Source: Pseudomonadota bacterium (lineage in GTDB: Bacteria; Pseudomonadota; Alphaproteobacteria; Rhizobiales; Xanthobacteraceae). From it: a stretch of 6,104 nt of DNA. The notes under the pieces are model-generated. The model was not told where the DNA came from. It did no database searches and worked only from the letters and a program-made list of their open reading frames with translations. The stretch spans positions 1-6,104 of the forward strand of contig JAEWBL010000558.1 in assembly GCA_023391175.1 (NCBI GenBank), read 5' to 3'. Below are positions 1 to 6,104 of this stretch, piece after piece. Position 1 is the first letter of the stretch; each line of letters starts with the position of its first letter. A program made the position numbers and the translations under genes.

Positions 1-1
1 G

Positions 2-835
2 ATCCGTGCCGTGAGCGAGCTGAAGGCCAGCCAGTTCTCCGGCGTGCCCACCATGTGGGTGGAGCTGCTCAACCGGCCGGGCGTGGAGGCGGTGGACTTC
101 TCCCCGCTGAAGTCCTGCGTCTCCGGCGGCGCGCCGCTGCCGTTCGAGGTGCAGGCGCGCATCGAGGCCATCATCGGCACCCAGCTCAACAACGGCTGGG
201 GCATGACGGAGACCGGCCCAGCCGGCTCGCGGGTGCCCTTTCGGGTGCCGCGCCGGCTCGGCCTCATCGGCATTCCCTTGCCCGGCCTTGCCCTGCGGAT
301 CGTCGCCATGGACGCGCCGGGCGAGGCGCTGCCCCCCGGCGAGGTGGGCGAGATCGCCATTCGCGGGCCCAACGTGTTCAAGGGCTATCTCGGCGACGAG
401 GCGGCCACCGCCGCCGCCTTCCACGACGGCTGGTTCCTCACCGGCGACATGGGGCGCATGGACGAGAGCGGCCTGTTCGAGATCGTCGATCGCCGCAAGA
501 ACATGATCATCTCGTCGGGCTTCAACGTCTATCCGGCGGCGGTGGAGAGCGCGATCTACGAGCATCCGGCGGTGGAGGAAGTGATCGTCATCGGCGTGCC
601 CGATGCCTATCGCGGCCAGTCCGCCAAGGCCTACGTGAAGCTGAAGGCCGGGGCCGAGCCCTTCACCCTCGACGCGCTCACCGACTTCCTCGCCGACCGG
701 CTCGGCCGCCACGAGATGCCCCGCGCGCTGGAATTCCGCGCCGAGCTGCCGCGCAGCCCCGTCGGCAAGCTCCTGCCCAAGGTGCTGATGGCGGAAGTGG
801 CCGCGGCCGCCGGCGAAGCCCCCGAAACACACTGA
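2..835 (+). CDS. pimA: Acyl-CoA ligase (AMP-forming), PimA-like, C-terminal half; 5' end outside window
   Basis: This is the last 277 codons of an ANL-superfamily acyl-CoA synthetase, which joins a carboxylic acid to CoA through an acyl-adenylate in the cytoplasm. The frame is open from base 2, so the gene starts upstream; the GTG at 11 is internal. Visible landmarks in order are the SCVSGGAPLP segment (about 113-142), the adenine-binding motif GWGMTETGP (194-220), the TGD motif with its ribose-binding Asp (440-448), the hinge region IVDRRKNMIISSGFNVYP (482-535), and the C-terminal motif RSPVGKLLPK, whose Lys at 767-769 is the expected adenylation lysine. All expected C-terminal motifs are intact. 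Family members run about 500-560 residues, so roughly half is missing. Its position directly before a thiolase and a paired dehydrogenase suggests PimA, a dicarboxylate/fatty acid-CoA ligase. The substrate is inferred from context; a general FadD-type ligase is the alternative. Confidence 0.9.
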   Translation: MRAVSELKASQFSGVPTMWVELLNRPGVEAVDFSPLKSCVSGGAPLPFEVQARIEAIIGTQLNNGWGMTETGPAGSRVPFRVPRRLGLIGIPLPGLALRIVAMDAPGEALPPGEVGEIAIRGPNVFKGYLGDEAATAAAFHDGWFLTGDMGRMDESGLFEIVDRRKNMIISSGFNVYPAAVESAIYEHPAVEEVIVIGVPDAYRGQSAKAYVKLKAGAEPFTLDALTDFLADRLGRHEMPRALEFRAELPRSPVGKLLPKVLMAEVAAAAGEAPETH

Positions 836-845
836 AGACCAGAAC

Positions 846-852
846 GAGGAAG
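846..852 (+). promoter_or_regulatory. Ribosome binding site of the thiolase gene
   Basis: GAGGAAG lies 4 bases before the ATG at 857, inside the 21-base gap after the ligase stop. It supports the chosen thiolase start and leaves little room for a separate promoter, consistent with co-transcription. Confidence 0.7.
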
Positions 853-856
853 CCCA

Positions 857-2044
857 ATGGCTGATGCCGTCATCGTCTCCACCGCGCGCACGCCCATCGG
901 CAAGGCGCAGCGCGGCGCGCTCAACATCACCAAGGGCGCCGACATGGCCGCCCACGCCATCCGCCACGCCCTTGCCCGCGGCAAGGTGGACCCCGCCGAG
1001 GTGGAGGAGGTCGTGATGGGCTGCGGCTATCCGGAAGGCGCCACCGGCGGCAACGTCGCCCGCCACGGGGCGCTGGTGGCCGGCATTCCGGTGACCGCGA
1101 CCGGCGTCACGGTCAGCCGCTTCTGCGCCTCGGGGCTGGAGGCGGTGGCCCATGCGGCGCGGCGCATCGCGTTCGACGGCGTGCCGGTGGCGGTGGCCGG
1201 CGGCGTGGAATCCATCTCGCTGGTGCAGCCGGTGAACCGCGAGCTGTTCCGCAACGACTGGCTGATGGCGCACAAGCCGGACATCTACGTCACCATGATC
1301 GAGACCGGCGACAACGTCGCCCGGCGCTACGGCATCACCCGCGCGGCGCAGGACGCCTTCTCCCTCGAGAGCCAGCAGCGCACCGCCCGGGCCCAGCAGG
1401 CCGGCCTGTTCGACACCGAGATCGTGCCCATCACCGTCGAGAAGGCGGTGACCGACAAGGAGACCGGCGAGACCCGGCGCGAGAGCGTCACCCTTTCCCG
1501 CGACGAGGGCAACCGCGCCGACACCACGCTGGAGGGCCTCGCCAAGCTGAAGCCGGTGCGCGGCGAGGACGAGTTCGTCACTGCCGGCAATGCCTCGCAG
1601 CTCTCGGACGGCGCCTCCGCGAGCGTGCTCATGTCGTCCACCGAGGCGGCGCGGCGGGGGGCGCAGGTGCTCGGCATCTTCCGCGGCTATGCCACCGCCG
1701 GCTGCGAGCCGGACGAGATGGGCATCGGCCCGGTCTTCGCCGTGCCGCGCCTTCTGGAGCGCAACGGGCTGAAGGTGTCCGACATCGGCCTGTGGGAGCT
1801 GAACGAGGCGTTCGCCTCCCAGTCGCTCTATTGCCGCGACACGCTGGGCATCGACCCGGAGATCTGCAACGTCAACGGCGGCGCCATCTCGGTGGGCCAT
1901 CCGTTCGGCATGAGCGGGGCGCGCCTCGTCGGCCACGCGGTGCTGGAGGGGCGCCGGCGCGGCGTGCGCTATGCGGTCGTCACGATGTGCATCGCCGGCG
2001 GCATGGGTGCCGCGGGCCTCATCGAAATCAATCCGGAGGCCTGA
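857..2044 (+). CDS. pimB: Acetyl-CoA acyltransferase (thiolase), PimB-like
   Basis: A complete 395-residue thiolase that cleaves 3-oxoacyl-CoA with CoA to acetyl-CoA plus a shortened acyl-CoA, the last step of each beta-oxidation turn. The length fits the 390-400 residues usual for the family. The nucleophilic Cys is C90 in SRFCASGLEA. NEAF carries N316, GHPFGMSGAR carries H348, and the C-terminal MCIAGGMGAAG carries the acid/base C378. This set matches the Cys-Asn-His-Cys active site of Zoogloea-type thiolases at nearly the same numbering. The start ATG follows a good ribosome site and gives the usual N-terminus ADAVIVSTARTPIGK. The gene sits 21 bases after the ligase and 3 bases before the large dehydrogenase subunit, the order seen in the pim operon. 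The thiolase class is certain; degradation of dicarboxyl-CoA rather than of ordinary fatty acids (FadA) is inferred from the neighbours. A biosynthetic acetoacetyl-CoA thiolase (PhaA) is less likely here. Confidence 0.93.
   Translation: MADAVIVSTARTPIGKAQRGALNITKGADMAAHAIRHALARGKVDPAEVEEVVMGCGYPEGATGGNVARHGALVAGIPVTATGVTVSRFCASGLEAVAHAARRIAFDGVPVAVAGGVESISLVQPVNRELFRNDWLMAHKPDIYVTMIETGDNVARRYGITRAAQDAFSLESQQRTARAQQAGLFDTEIVPITVEKAVTDKETGETRRESVTLSRDEGNRADTTLEGLAKLKPVRGEDEFVTAGNASQLSDGASASVLMSSTEAARRGAQVLGIFRGYATAGCEPDEMGIGPVFAVPRLLERNGLKVSDIGLWELNEAFASQSLYCRDTLGIDPEICNVNGGAISVGHPFGMSGARLVGHAVLEGRRRGVRYAVVTMCIAGGMGAAGLIEINPEA
2035..2039 (+). promoter_or_regulatory. Ribosome binding site of the large dehydrogenase gene
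   Basis: GGAGG lies within the last codons of the thiolase gene, 8 bases before the ATG at 2048. Because the site is inside the upstream gene and the stop-to-start gap is only 3 bases, translational coupling of the two genes is likely. Confidence 0.75.
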
Positions 2045-2047
2045 TCC

Positions 2048-3244
2048 ATGGACCTGCGCTTCACCCCCGAAGAAATCGCCTTCCGCGAGGAGGTCCGCAC
2101 CTTCTTCCGCACCGCCATCCCGGCCGAGATCCGCACCAAGGTGTCGGAGGGCCGCAAGCTGGCGCGCGAGGACTACGTGACCTCCCAGCGCATCCTGAAC
2201 GACAAGGGCTGGGCCGAGCCCCACTGGCCGGTGGAGCATGGCGGCCAGCCGTGGAGCGCGGTTCAGCGCTACATCTTCATGGAAGAGCTGATGCAGGCGG
2301 CGGTGCCGCTGCCGCTGCAGTTCAACTGCTTCATGGTGGGCCCGGTGATCGCCACGTTCGGCAGCGAGGAGCAGAAGCGCCGCTTCCTGCCGCGCATCAA
2401 GAGCCTGGAGGACTGGTGGTGCCAAGGCTTCTCCGAGCCCGGCGCCGGCTCGGACCTCGCCTCGCTGAAGACCCGCGCGGTGCGCGAGGGCGACCATTAC
2501 ATCATCGACGGCCAGAAGACCTGGACCACGCTCGGCCAGTATGCCGACTGGATGTTCTGCCTCGCCCGCACCGACCCCAACGCCAAGAAGCAGGCTGGCA
2601 TCTCCTTCATCCTCATCGACATGAAGAGCCCCGGCGTCACCGTGCGGCCCATCATCACCATCGACGGCCGGCACGAGGTGAACGAGGTGTTCCTCGACGC
2701 CGTGAAGGTGCCGGTGGAGAATCTGGTTGGCGAGGAGAACAAGGGCTGGGACTATGCCAAGTTCCTGCTCGCCAACGAGCGCACCGGCATCGCCCGCATC
2801 GGCATGTCGAAGGAGCGCATCGCCCGCATCAAGCGCCTCGCCCGCACCACCCCGGCCGGCGCCGGCACCATGTGGGACGACATCGATTTCCGCTCCCGCC
2901 TCGCGAGCGTGGAGATCGAGCTGAAGGCGCTGGAGATCACCCAGATGCGCGTGGTGGCGGCGCAGGCGACGCGCGATCCCACCAAGCCCGATCCCGCCTC
3001 CTCCATCCTGAAGATCAAGGGCTCCGAGCTGCAGCAGGCCACCACCGAGCTGCTGCTGGAGCTGGCCGGCCCGCAGGCCCTGCCCGCCCTGCGCGACGGC
3101 GCCGGCGACAATGATGCCGAGGCCCTGTTCGCCTGGGCGGACGCGGCGGCGCCGGTCTATTTCAACCACCGCAAGGTGTCCATCTACGGCGGATCCAATG
3201 AGATCCAGCACAATGTGATCGCCAAGGCGATCCTCGGCCTGTGA
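2048..3244 (+). CDS. pimC: Acyl-CoA dehydrogenase large subunit, PimC-like
   Basis: A complete 398-residue flavin acyl-CoA dehydrogenase subunit, predicted to oxidise an acyl-CoA to the 2,3-enoyl-CoA and pass electrons to ETF. The N-terminus MDLRFTPEEIAFREEVRTF is typical of the family. The acyl-CoA dehydrogenase signature GFSEPGAGSDLAS is at residues 127-139, followed by DGQKTWTT (154-161). The C-terminal signature IYGGSNEIQHNVIAKAILGL runs from residue 379 to the end. The site of the usual catalytic Glu of medium-chain enzymes is Gly here (G381). Instead E244 in LANERTG falls where isovaleryl- and long-chain-type enzymes carry their catalytic base. The R-x-x-FG and QxxQH FAD-contact motifs are absent, but the next gene has them. 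This suggests PimC works only as a heteromer with PimD, as established for the mycobacterial FadE pairs such as ChsE4-ChsE5. The 3- and 10-base gaps to its neighbours fit one operon. The acyl-CoA substrate is inferred from context. Confidence 0.9.
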   Translation: MDLRFTPEEIAFREEVRTFFRTAIPAEIRTKVSEGRKLAREDYVTSQRILNDKGWAEPHWPVEHGGQPWSAVQRYIFMEELMQAAVPLPLQFNCFMVGPVIATFGSEEQKRRFLPRIKSLEDWWCQGFSEPGAGSDLASLKTRAVREGDHYIIDGQKTWTTLGQYADWMFCLARTDPNAKKQAGISFILIDMKSPGVTVRPIITIDGRHEVNEVFLDAVKVPVENLVGEENKGWDYAKFLLANERTGIARIGMSKERIARIKRLARTTPAGAGTMWDDIDFRSRLASVEIELKALEITQMRVVAAQATRDPTKPDPASSILKIKGSELQQATTELLLELAGPQALPALRDGAGDNDAEALFAWADAAAPVYFNHRKVSIYGGSNEIQHNVIAKAILGL

Positions 3245-3250
3245 GGAGGG
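3244..3250 (+). promoter_or_regulatory. Ribosome binding site of the small dehydrogenase gene
   Basis: AGGAGGG, close to a perfect anti-16S match, begins at the last base of the large-subunit stop codon and ends 4 bases before the ATG at 3255. It is the strongest ribosome site in the window and fits coupled synthesis of the two subunits. Confidence 0.8.
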
Positions 3251-3254
3251 CTCC

Positions 3255-4409
3255 ATGGATTTCGACCTGACCGACGAGCAGTCGCTCCTCAAGGATACCG
3301 TCCGGCGCTGGGCGGCCGACACCTATCCCGGCATCGAGCAGCTGGCCTCGGCCCGCGCCGAGCCGCTCGGCTTTCCGAAGGCGCGGTGGGTGGAGCTGGC
3401 GGAGCTGGGCCTGCTCGGCCTGCCGTTCGCGGAAGAAGATGGCGGCTTCGGCGGCGGCCCGGTGGAAACGCTGGTGGTGATGGAGGCCCTCGGCCGCGCG
3501 CTGGCGCCCGAGCCCTACCTCGCCAGCGTCATCCTCGGCGGCAGCGCCGTACGCCTCGCCGGCAGCCCGGCCCAGCGCGCCGCGCTGCTGCCCGGCCTGA
3601 TGGACGGCACCGCCGGCCTCGCCTTCGCCCATTCCGAGGTGCAGGCGCGCTACGACCTGAATGACGTCGCCACCGCCGCCCGCGCCGTGGACGGCGGCTT
3701 CCGCCTCGACGGCCGCAAGAGCGTGGTGCTGAACGCCGATGCCGCCGCGACCCTCGTGGTCAGCGCCCGCACCGCCGGCGACCGGCGCGATGCGGCCGGC
3801 ATCACCCTGTTCCTTGTGCCGGTGGATGCGGCGGGCGTCAGCCTCATCGCCTATCCCACCCAGGACGGCGGGCGCGCGGCGGACGTGATCCTCTCCGACG
3901 TGTTCATCCCCGCCGACGCGATGCTGGGCCCGGAGGGCGAGGGGCTGGCCATCGTCGAGCGCGTGACGGAAGGTGCCATCGCCTCCGTGTGCGCCGAGAC
4001 GGTGGGCCTGATGGAGGCGCTGCACGAGCTGACGGTGGAATACCTGAAGACGCGCAAGCAGTTCGGCGTCGCCATCGGCTCGTTCCAGGCGCTGCAGCAC
4101 CAGGCGGTGGACATGTTCGTCGCGCTGGAGCAGGCCCGCTCCATGGCGCTCTATGCCGCCATGATGGTGGAGGCGGAGGACGCGGCCGAGCGCGCCGTCG
4201 CCCTCTCCGCCGCCAAGGTGCAGATCAACCGCGCTGCCCGCTTCGTGGGCCAGACGGCGGTGCAGCTGCACGGCGGCATCGGCATGACCATGGAATATAT
4301 CGGCGCCCACCACTTCCGCCGCCTCGCCATGATCGAGCTGATGTTCGGCGACACCGCCTATCACCAGCGGCGGGTCACCCTCGCCGGCGGCCTCGTCGGG
4401 ATAGGTTGA
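3255..4409 (+). CDS. pimD: Acyl-CoA dehydrogenase small subunit, PimD-like
   Basis: A complete 384-residue acyl-CoA dehydrogenase-fold protein, the predicted partner of the preceding large subunit. The N-terminal helical domain starts MDFDLTDEQSLLKDTVRRW; a middle domain includes DGRKSVVLNA (152-161). The C-terminal helical domain carries TRKQFG (266-271), QALQHQAVDM (278-287) and QLHGGIGMTMEY (337-348), the motifs that contact FAD across the subunit interface. The end reads FGDTAYHQRR (364-373) instead of the canonical YEGTSQIQR, so the catalytic Glu position is G365. The alternative Glu position aligns by eye with A241. The subunit therefore probably lacks a catalytic base of its own and completes the flavin site of its partner. 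The divergent GFSEP-type signature (FAHSEVQARYDL, 124-135) is also common in such small subunits. It follows the large subunit by 10 bases. Family membership is certain; the PimD name rests on gene order. Confidence 0.88.
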   Translation: MDFDLTDEQSLLKDTVRRWAADTYPGIEQLASARAEPLGFPKARWVELAELGLLGLPFAEEDGGFGGGPVETLVVMEALGRALAPEPYLASVILGGSAVRLAGSPAQRAALLPGLMDGTAGLAFAHSEVQARYDLNDVATAARAVDGGFRLDGRKSVVLNADAAATLVVSARTAGDRRDAAGITLFLVPVDAAGVSLIAYPTQDGGRAADVILSDVFIPADAMLGPEGEGLAIVERVTEGAIASVCAETVGLMEALHELTVEYLKTRKQFGVAIGSFQALQHQAVDMFVALEQARSMALYAAMMVEAEDAAERAVALSAAKVQINRAARFVGQTAVQLHGGIGMTMEYIGAHHFRRLAMIELMFGDTAYHQRRVTLAGGLVGIG

Positions 4410-4428
4410 AGGTTCTCCTTGGGTGTAA

Positions 4429-4451
4429 GGGCGCGGCCGGTTTAGGCGCCC
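4429..4451. repeat. GC-rich inverted repeat (possible hairpin)
   Basis: GGGCGC at 4429-4434 pairs exactly with GCGCCC at 4446-4451 around an 11-base loop. An alternative pairing, CGCGG at 4432-4436 with CCGCG at 4452-4456, competes with it. No T-run follows, so it is not a standard intrinsic terminator. It could weaken read-through or stabilise the upstream mRNA, or be a chance product of high GC content. Confidence 0.35.
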
Positions 4452-4487
4452 CCGCGGTCCACGGGAACAGAGTCAGAGGGGCGTACG

Positions 4488-4508
4488 ATGATCACTCTGG
4501 GATATTGA
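4488..4508 (+). CDS. Possible six-codon leader peptide (MITLGY)
   Basis: An ATG at 4488 opens a six-codon frame ending in TGA at 4506-4508, one base before the ETF-QO start codon. It is preceded by AGAGGGG (4475-4481) with a 6-base spacer, a better ribosome site than the one directly before the ETF-QO ATG. The peptide has no run of a regulatory amino acid, so classic attenuation is unlikely; if translated, it could deliver ribosomes to the downstream start by reinitiation. It may be chance, because the same purine stretch could simply serve the ETF-QO gene at long distance. Confidence 0.25.
   Translation: MITLGY
4499..4502 (+). promoter_or_regulatory. Weak ribosome binding site of the ETF-QO gene
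   Basis: GGGA lies 7 bases before the ATG at 4510 and is the only Shine-Dalgarno-like match at normal spacing. It is clearly weaker than the sites of the three preceding genes. It supports but does not prove this start; an in-frame TGA at 4489-4491 excludes any start further upstream. Confidence 0.45.
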
Positions 4509-4509
4509 C

Positions 4510-6104
4510 ATGAGTACGGAGCACGGACTGCCTGAACGCGAGGGCATGGATTATGACGTGGTGGTGGTCGGCGCCGGGCCTGCCGGCCTTGCCACCGCCA
4601 TTCGCCTGAAGCAGCAGGCGGCCGAGCGCGGCAGCGACATCTCGGTGGTGGTGGTGGAGAAGGGCTCCGAGGTGGGCGCCCATATCCTTTCCGGCGCGGT
4701 CATCGATCCGGTCGGCCTCGACGCGCTCCTGCCCGGCTGGCGCGAGGAGGCGGACGCGCCGCTCTCCGTCCAGGTCAACGATGACCATTTCTACCTGCTC
4801 GGCCCCGCCGGCGGCATCCGCCTGCCCAATTTCGCCATGCCGCCGCTGATGAACAATCACGGCAATTTCGTCGGCTCGCTGGGCGATGTCTGCCGCTTCC
4901 TCGCCACCAGGGCCGAGGCGCTGGGGGTGGAGATCTATCCCGGCTTTGCCGCCGACGAGATCCTCTTTGACGACAAGGGCGCGGTGACCGGCATCGCCAC
5001 CGGCGACATGGGCGTCGACAAGAACGGCTTGCCCAAGGGCGAGTTCACCCGCGGCATGGAATTGCGCGGCCGCTACACCGTGTTCGCCGAGGGCGCGCGG
5101 GGCCATCTCACCAAGCAGCTCATCGCCAAGTACGGCCTCGACGCCGGTCGCGACGTGCCGAAATTCGGCATCGGCCTGAAGGAGCTGTGGAAGGTGAAGC
5201 CGGAGAAGCACAAGCCCGGCCTGGTGCAGCACGGCTTCGGCTGGCCGCTCGACGGCAAGACCGGCGGTGGCGCCTTCATCTACCATATGGAGGACGAGCA
5301 GGTGATGGTGGGCTTCGTGGTCCACCTCAACTACCAGAACCCCTGGCTCTCGCCCTTCGACGAGTTCCAGCGCTTCAAGACCCATCCCTTTTTCCGCGAC
5401 ACCTTCGAGGGCGGCAAGCGCATCGCCTATGGCGCGCGCGCCCTCTCGGAAGGCGGCTACCAGAGCGTGCCGAAGCTCAGCTTCCCCGGCGGCGTGCTGG
5501 TGGGCTGCGCGGCGGGCTTCGTGAACGTGCCGCGCATCAAGGGCAGCCACAACGCGGTGCTCTCCGGGATTCTGGCCGCCGACCACCTCGCCGGCGCGCT
5601 GGGCGAGGATCGCGGCCATGACGAACTCATCAGCTACGAGGCGGCGTGGCGCTCATCCGCCATCGGTGCGGACCTGAAGAAGGTGCGCAACATGAAGCCG
5701 CTGTGGTCGAAGCTCGGCACCTTCATCGGCATTCCGCTGGGCGCGCTGGACATGTGGACCAACACGCTGGGCTTCTCCCTGTTCGGCACCCTGAAGCACG
5801 GCAAGACCGACGCCGCCTCCCTGAAGCCGGCGAAGGATTGCAAGAAGATCACCTATCCCCGCCCCGACGGCGTGCTCACCTTTGACAAGCTGTCGTCGGT
5901 GTTCCTGTCCAACACCAACCACGAGGAGAACCAGCAGGTGCATCTGGTGGTGAAGGACATGGCCCTGCAGAAGGCGTCGGAGCACGACATCTATGCCGGC
6001 CCGTCCAACCGCTACTGCCCGGCCGGCGTCTACGAGTGGATCGAGGAGGGGGCGGACGCGCCGCGTTTCCAGATCAACGCGCAGAACTGCGTCCACTGCA
6101 AGAC
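4510..6104 (+). CDS. Electron transfer flavoprotein-ubiquinone oxidoreductase (ETF-QO), 3' end outside window
   Basis: 531 complete codons of ETF-QO, the FAD and 4Fe-4S membrane-associated enzyme that takes electrons from reduced ETF and reduces ubiquinone. The Rossmann motif VVVVGAGPAGLATA has GxGxxG at residues 21-26, and E50 after the second strand is the likely FAD ribose ligand. Family-typical segments follow: VGAHILSGAVIDP (55-67), then FPGGVLVGCAAGF with NVPRIKGSH (325-347). A hydrophobic stretch near 403-428 lies where the family associates with membrane and quinone. The C-terminal ferredoxin-like part shows three cluster ligands, C503 (RYCPAG), C527 and C530 (NCVHCK). The last partial codon AC- must encode Thr, and the fourth Cys should follow just outside. 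Family length near 550-560 residues suggests only about 20-30 are missing. The ATG at 4510 is the first possible start; Met13 is an alternative. Lying after acyl-CoA dehydrogenase genes, it probably serves as their respiratory outlet. No symbol is given because bacterial naming varies. Confidence 0.95.
   Translation, partial: MSTEHGLPEREGMDYDVVVVGAGPAGLATAIRLKQQAAERGSDISVVVVEKGSEVGAHILSGAVIDPVGLDALLPGWREEADAPLSVQVNDDHFYLLGPAGGIRLPNFAMPPLMNNHGNFVGSLGDVCRFLATRAEALGVEIYPGFAADEILFDDKGAVTGIATGDMGVDKNGLPKGEFTRGMELRGRYTVFAEGARGHLTKQLIAKYGLDAGRDVPKFGIGLKELWKVKPEKHKPGLVQHGFGWPLDGKTGGGAFIYHMEDEQVMVGFVVHLNYQNPWLSPFDEFQRFKTHPFFRDTFEGGKRIAYGARALSEGGYQSVPKLSFPGGVLVGCAAGFVNVPRIKGSHNAVLSGILAADHLAGALGEDRGHDELISYEAAWRSSAIGADLKKVRNMKPLWSKLGTFIGIPLGALDMWTNTLGFSLFGTLKHGKTDAASLKPAKDCKKITYPRPDGVLTFDKLSSVFLSNTNHEENQQVHLVVKDMALQKASEHDIYAGPSNRYCPAGVYEWIEEGADAPRFQINAQNCVHCK

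Larger units (their letters stand above)
4410..4509. other. 100-base intergenic region
   Basis: This is the only sizeable noncoding stretch. It contains a GC-rich inverted repeat in its middle (4429-4451) and, near its end, a ribosome site followed by a six-codon frame. No convincing -35/-10 pair is visible: the best eye match, TTGGGT at 4419-4424 with TTTAGG at 4441-4446, is poor. The ETF-QO gene could have its own promoter here or be read through from the operon; the sequence does not settle this. Confidence 0.6.

Noticed and set aside
11..13. GTG as a possible start for the ligase gene
   Set aside because: The frame continues upstream to the window edge, and the sequence after it is the middle of an acyl-CoA ligase that lacks the N-terminal half, including the phosphate-binding loop. 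The gene is cut by the window rather than naturally short.
2787..2830. 14-base direct repeat GCATCGCCCGCATC at 2787-2800 and 2817-2830
   Set aside because: It is in frame and encodes two IARI segments of one helix in the large dehydrogenase. Recurrent preferred codons explain it; there is no sign of a mobile or regulatory repeat.
1792..3114. A 440-codon + strand frame spanning the thiolase end and most of the large dehydrogenase gene
   Set aside because: It is out of frame with both genes, rich in Arg, Gly, Pro and His, crosses a real gene boundary and has no domain. It is a shadow of the true reading frames.
3162..4364. A 400-codon open frame on the minus strand, opposite the small dehydrogenase gene
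   Set aside because: It lies wholly over well-supported genes on the + strand and its product is a low-complexity run of His, Gly, Ala, Arg and Glu with no recognisable domain. Such antisense frames are expected in GC-rich genes that lack stop codons by composition.
4409..4420. Short inverted repeat AAGG-TTCT-CCTT just after the small dehydrogenase stop
   Set aside because: A four-base stem without a T-run is too weak to call a terminator.
4505..4510. TTGACA, a perfect -35-like hexamer at the ETF-QO start codon
   Set aside because: It overlaps the start codon, so any transcript from it would begin inside the gene, and no matching -10 element is visible at 16-18 bases downstream.
4492..5619. 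A 375-codon open frame on the minus strand, opposite the ETF-QO gene
   Set aside because: The product is biased (Ala, His, Gly, Glu, Val) with no motif, and the + strand reading is an unmistakable ETF-QO. It is treated as a compositional shadow.

Overview
The window is chromosomal, very GC-rich DNA with strong G/C bias at third codon positions. It is packed with genes on the + strand and points to an alphaproteobacterium, most likely of the Hyphomicrobiales (Rhodopseudomonas, Bradyrhizobium or Xanthobacter-type relatives). The taxon is inferred from base composition, protein style and gene order, not from a search.

Five same-strand genes fill almost all of it. Positions 2-835 hold the C-terminal half of an acyl-CoA ligase (PimA-like). 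Next come a complete thiolase (857-2044, PimB-like) and two complete acyl-CoA dehydrogenase subunits (2048-3244, PimC-like large; 3255-4409, PimD-like small). After a 100-base gap lies an electron transfer flavoprotein-ubiquinone oxidoreductase (4510 to the window end, lacking only its last few dozen residues or fewer). The first four genes are separated by 21, 3 and 10 bases, each of the last three with a clear Shine-Dalgarno sequence, so they look like one operon. The order ligase-thiolase-large dehydrogenase-small dehydrogenase matches pimA-B-C-D in the pimFABCDE operon of Rhodopseudomonas palustris, which serves beta-oxidation of pimelate and other dicarboxylic acids and contributes to anaerobic benzoate degradation.

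The genes fit one pathway. The ligase activates a (di)carboxylic acid to its CoA thioester, PimC/PimD introduce the 2,3-double bond, and the thiolase releases acetyl-CoA after hydration and a second oxidation by enzymes not in this window (in R. palustris the bifunctional PimF, encoded upstream of pimA). Electrons taken by the dehydrogenase FAD pass through soluble ETF to ETF-QO and the membrane quinone pool, so the fifth gene supplies the electron outlet. No ETF subunits are encoded here.

The 100-base gap at 4410-4509 is the only noncoding stretch longer than 21 bases. It holds a GC-rich inverted repeat and a six-codon reading frame with a better ribosome site than that of the ETF-QO gene it abuts. 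I see no tRNA or rRNA gene, mobile element, CRISPR array or convincing promoter, and no evidence of a wholly new system. The points most worth checking are the split of catalytic and FAD-binding residues between the two dehydrogenase subunits, and the leader-like frame before the ETF-QO gene.
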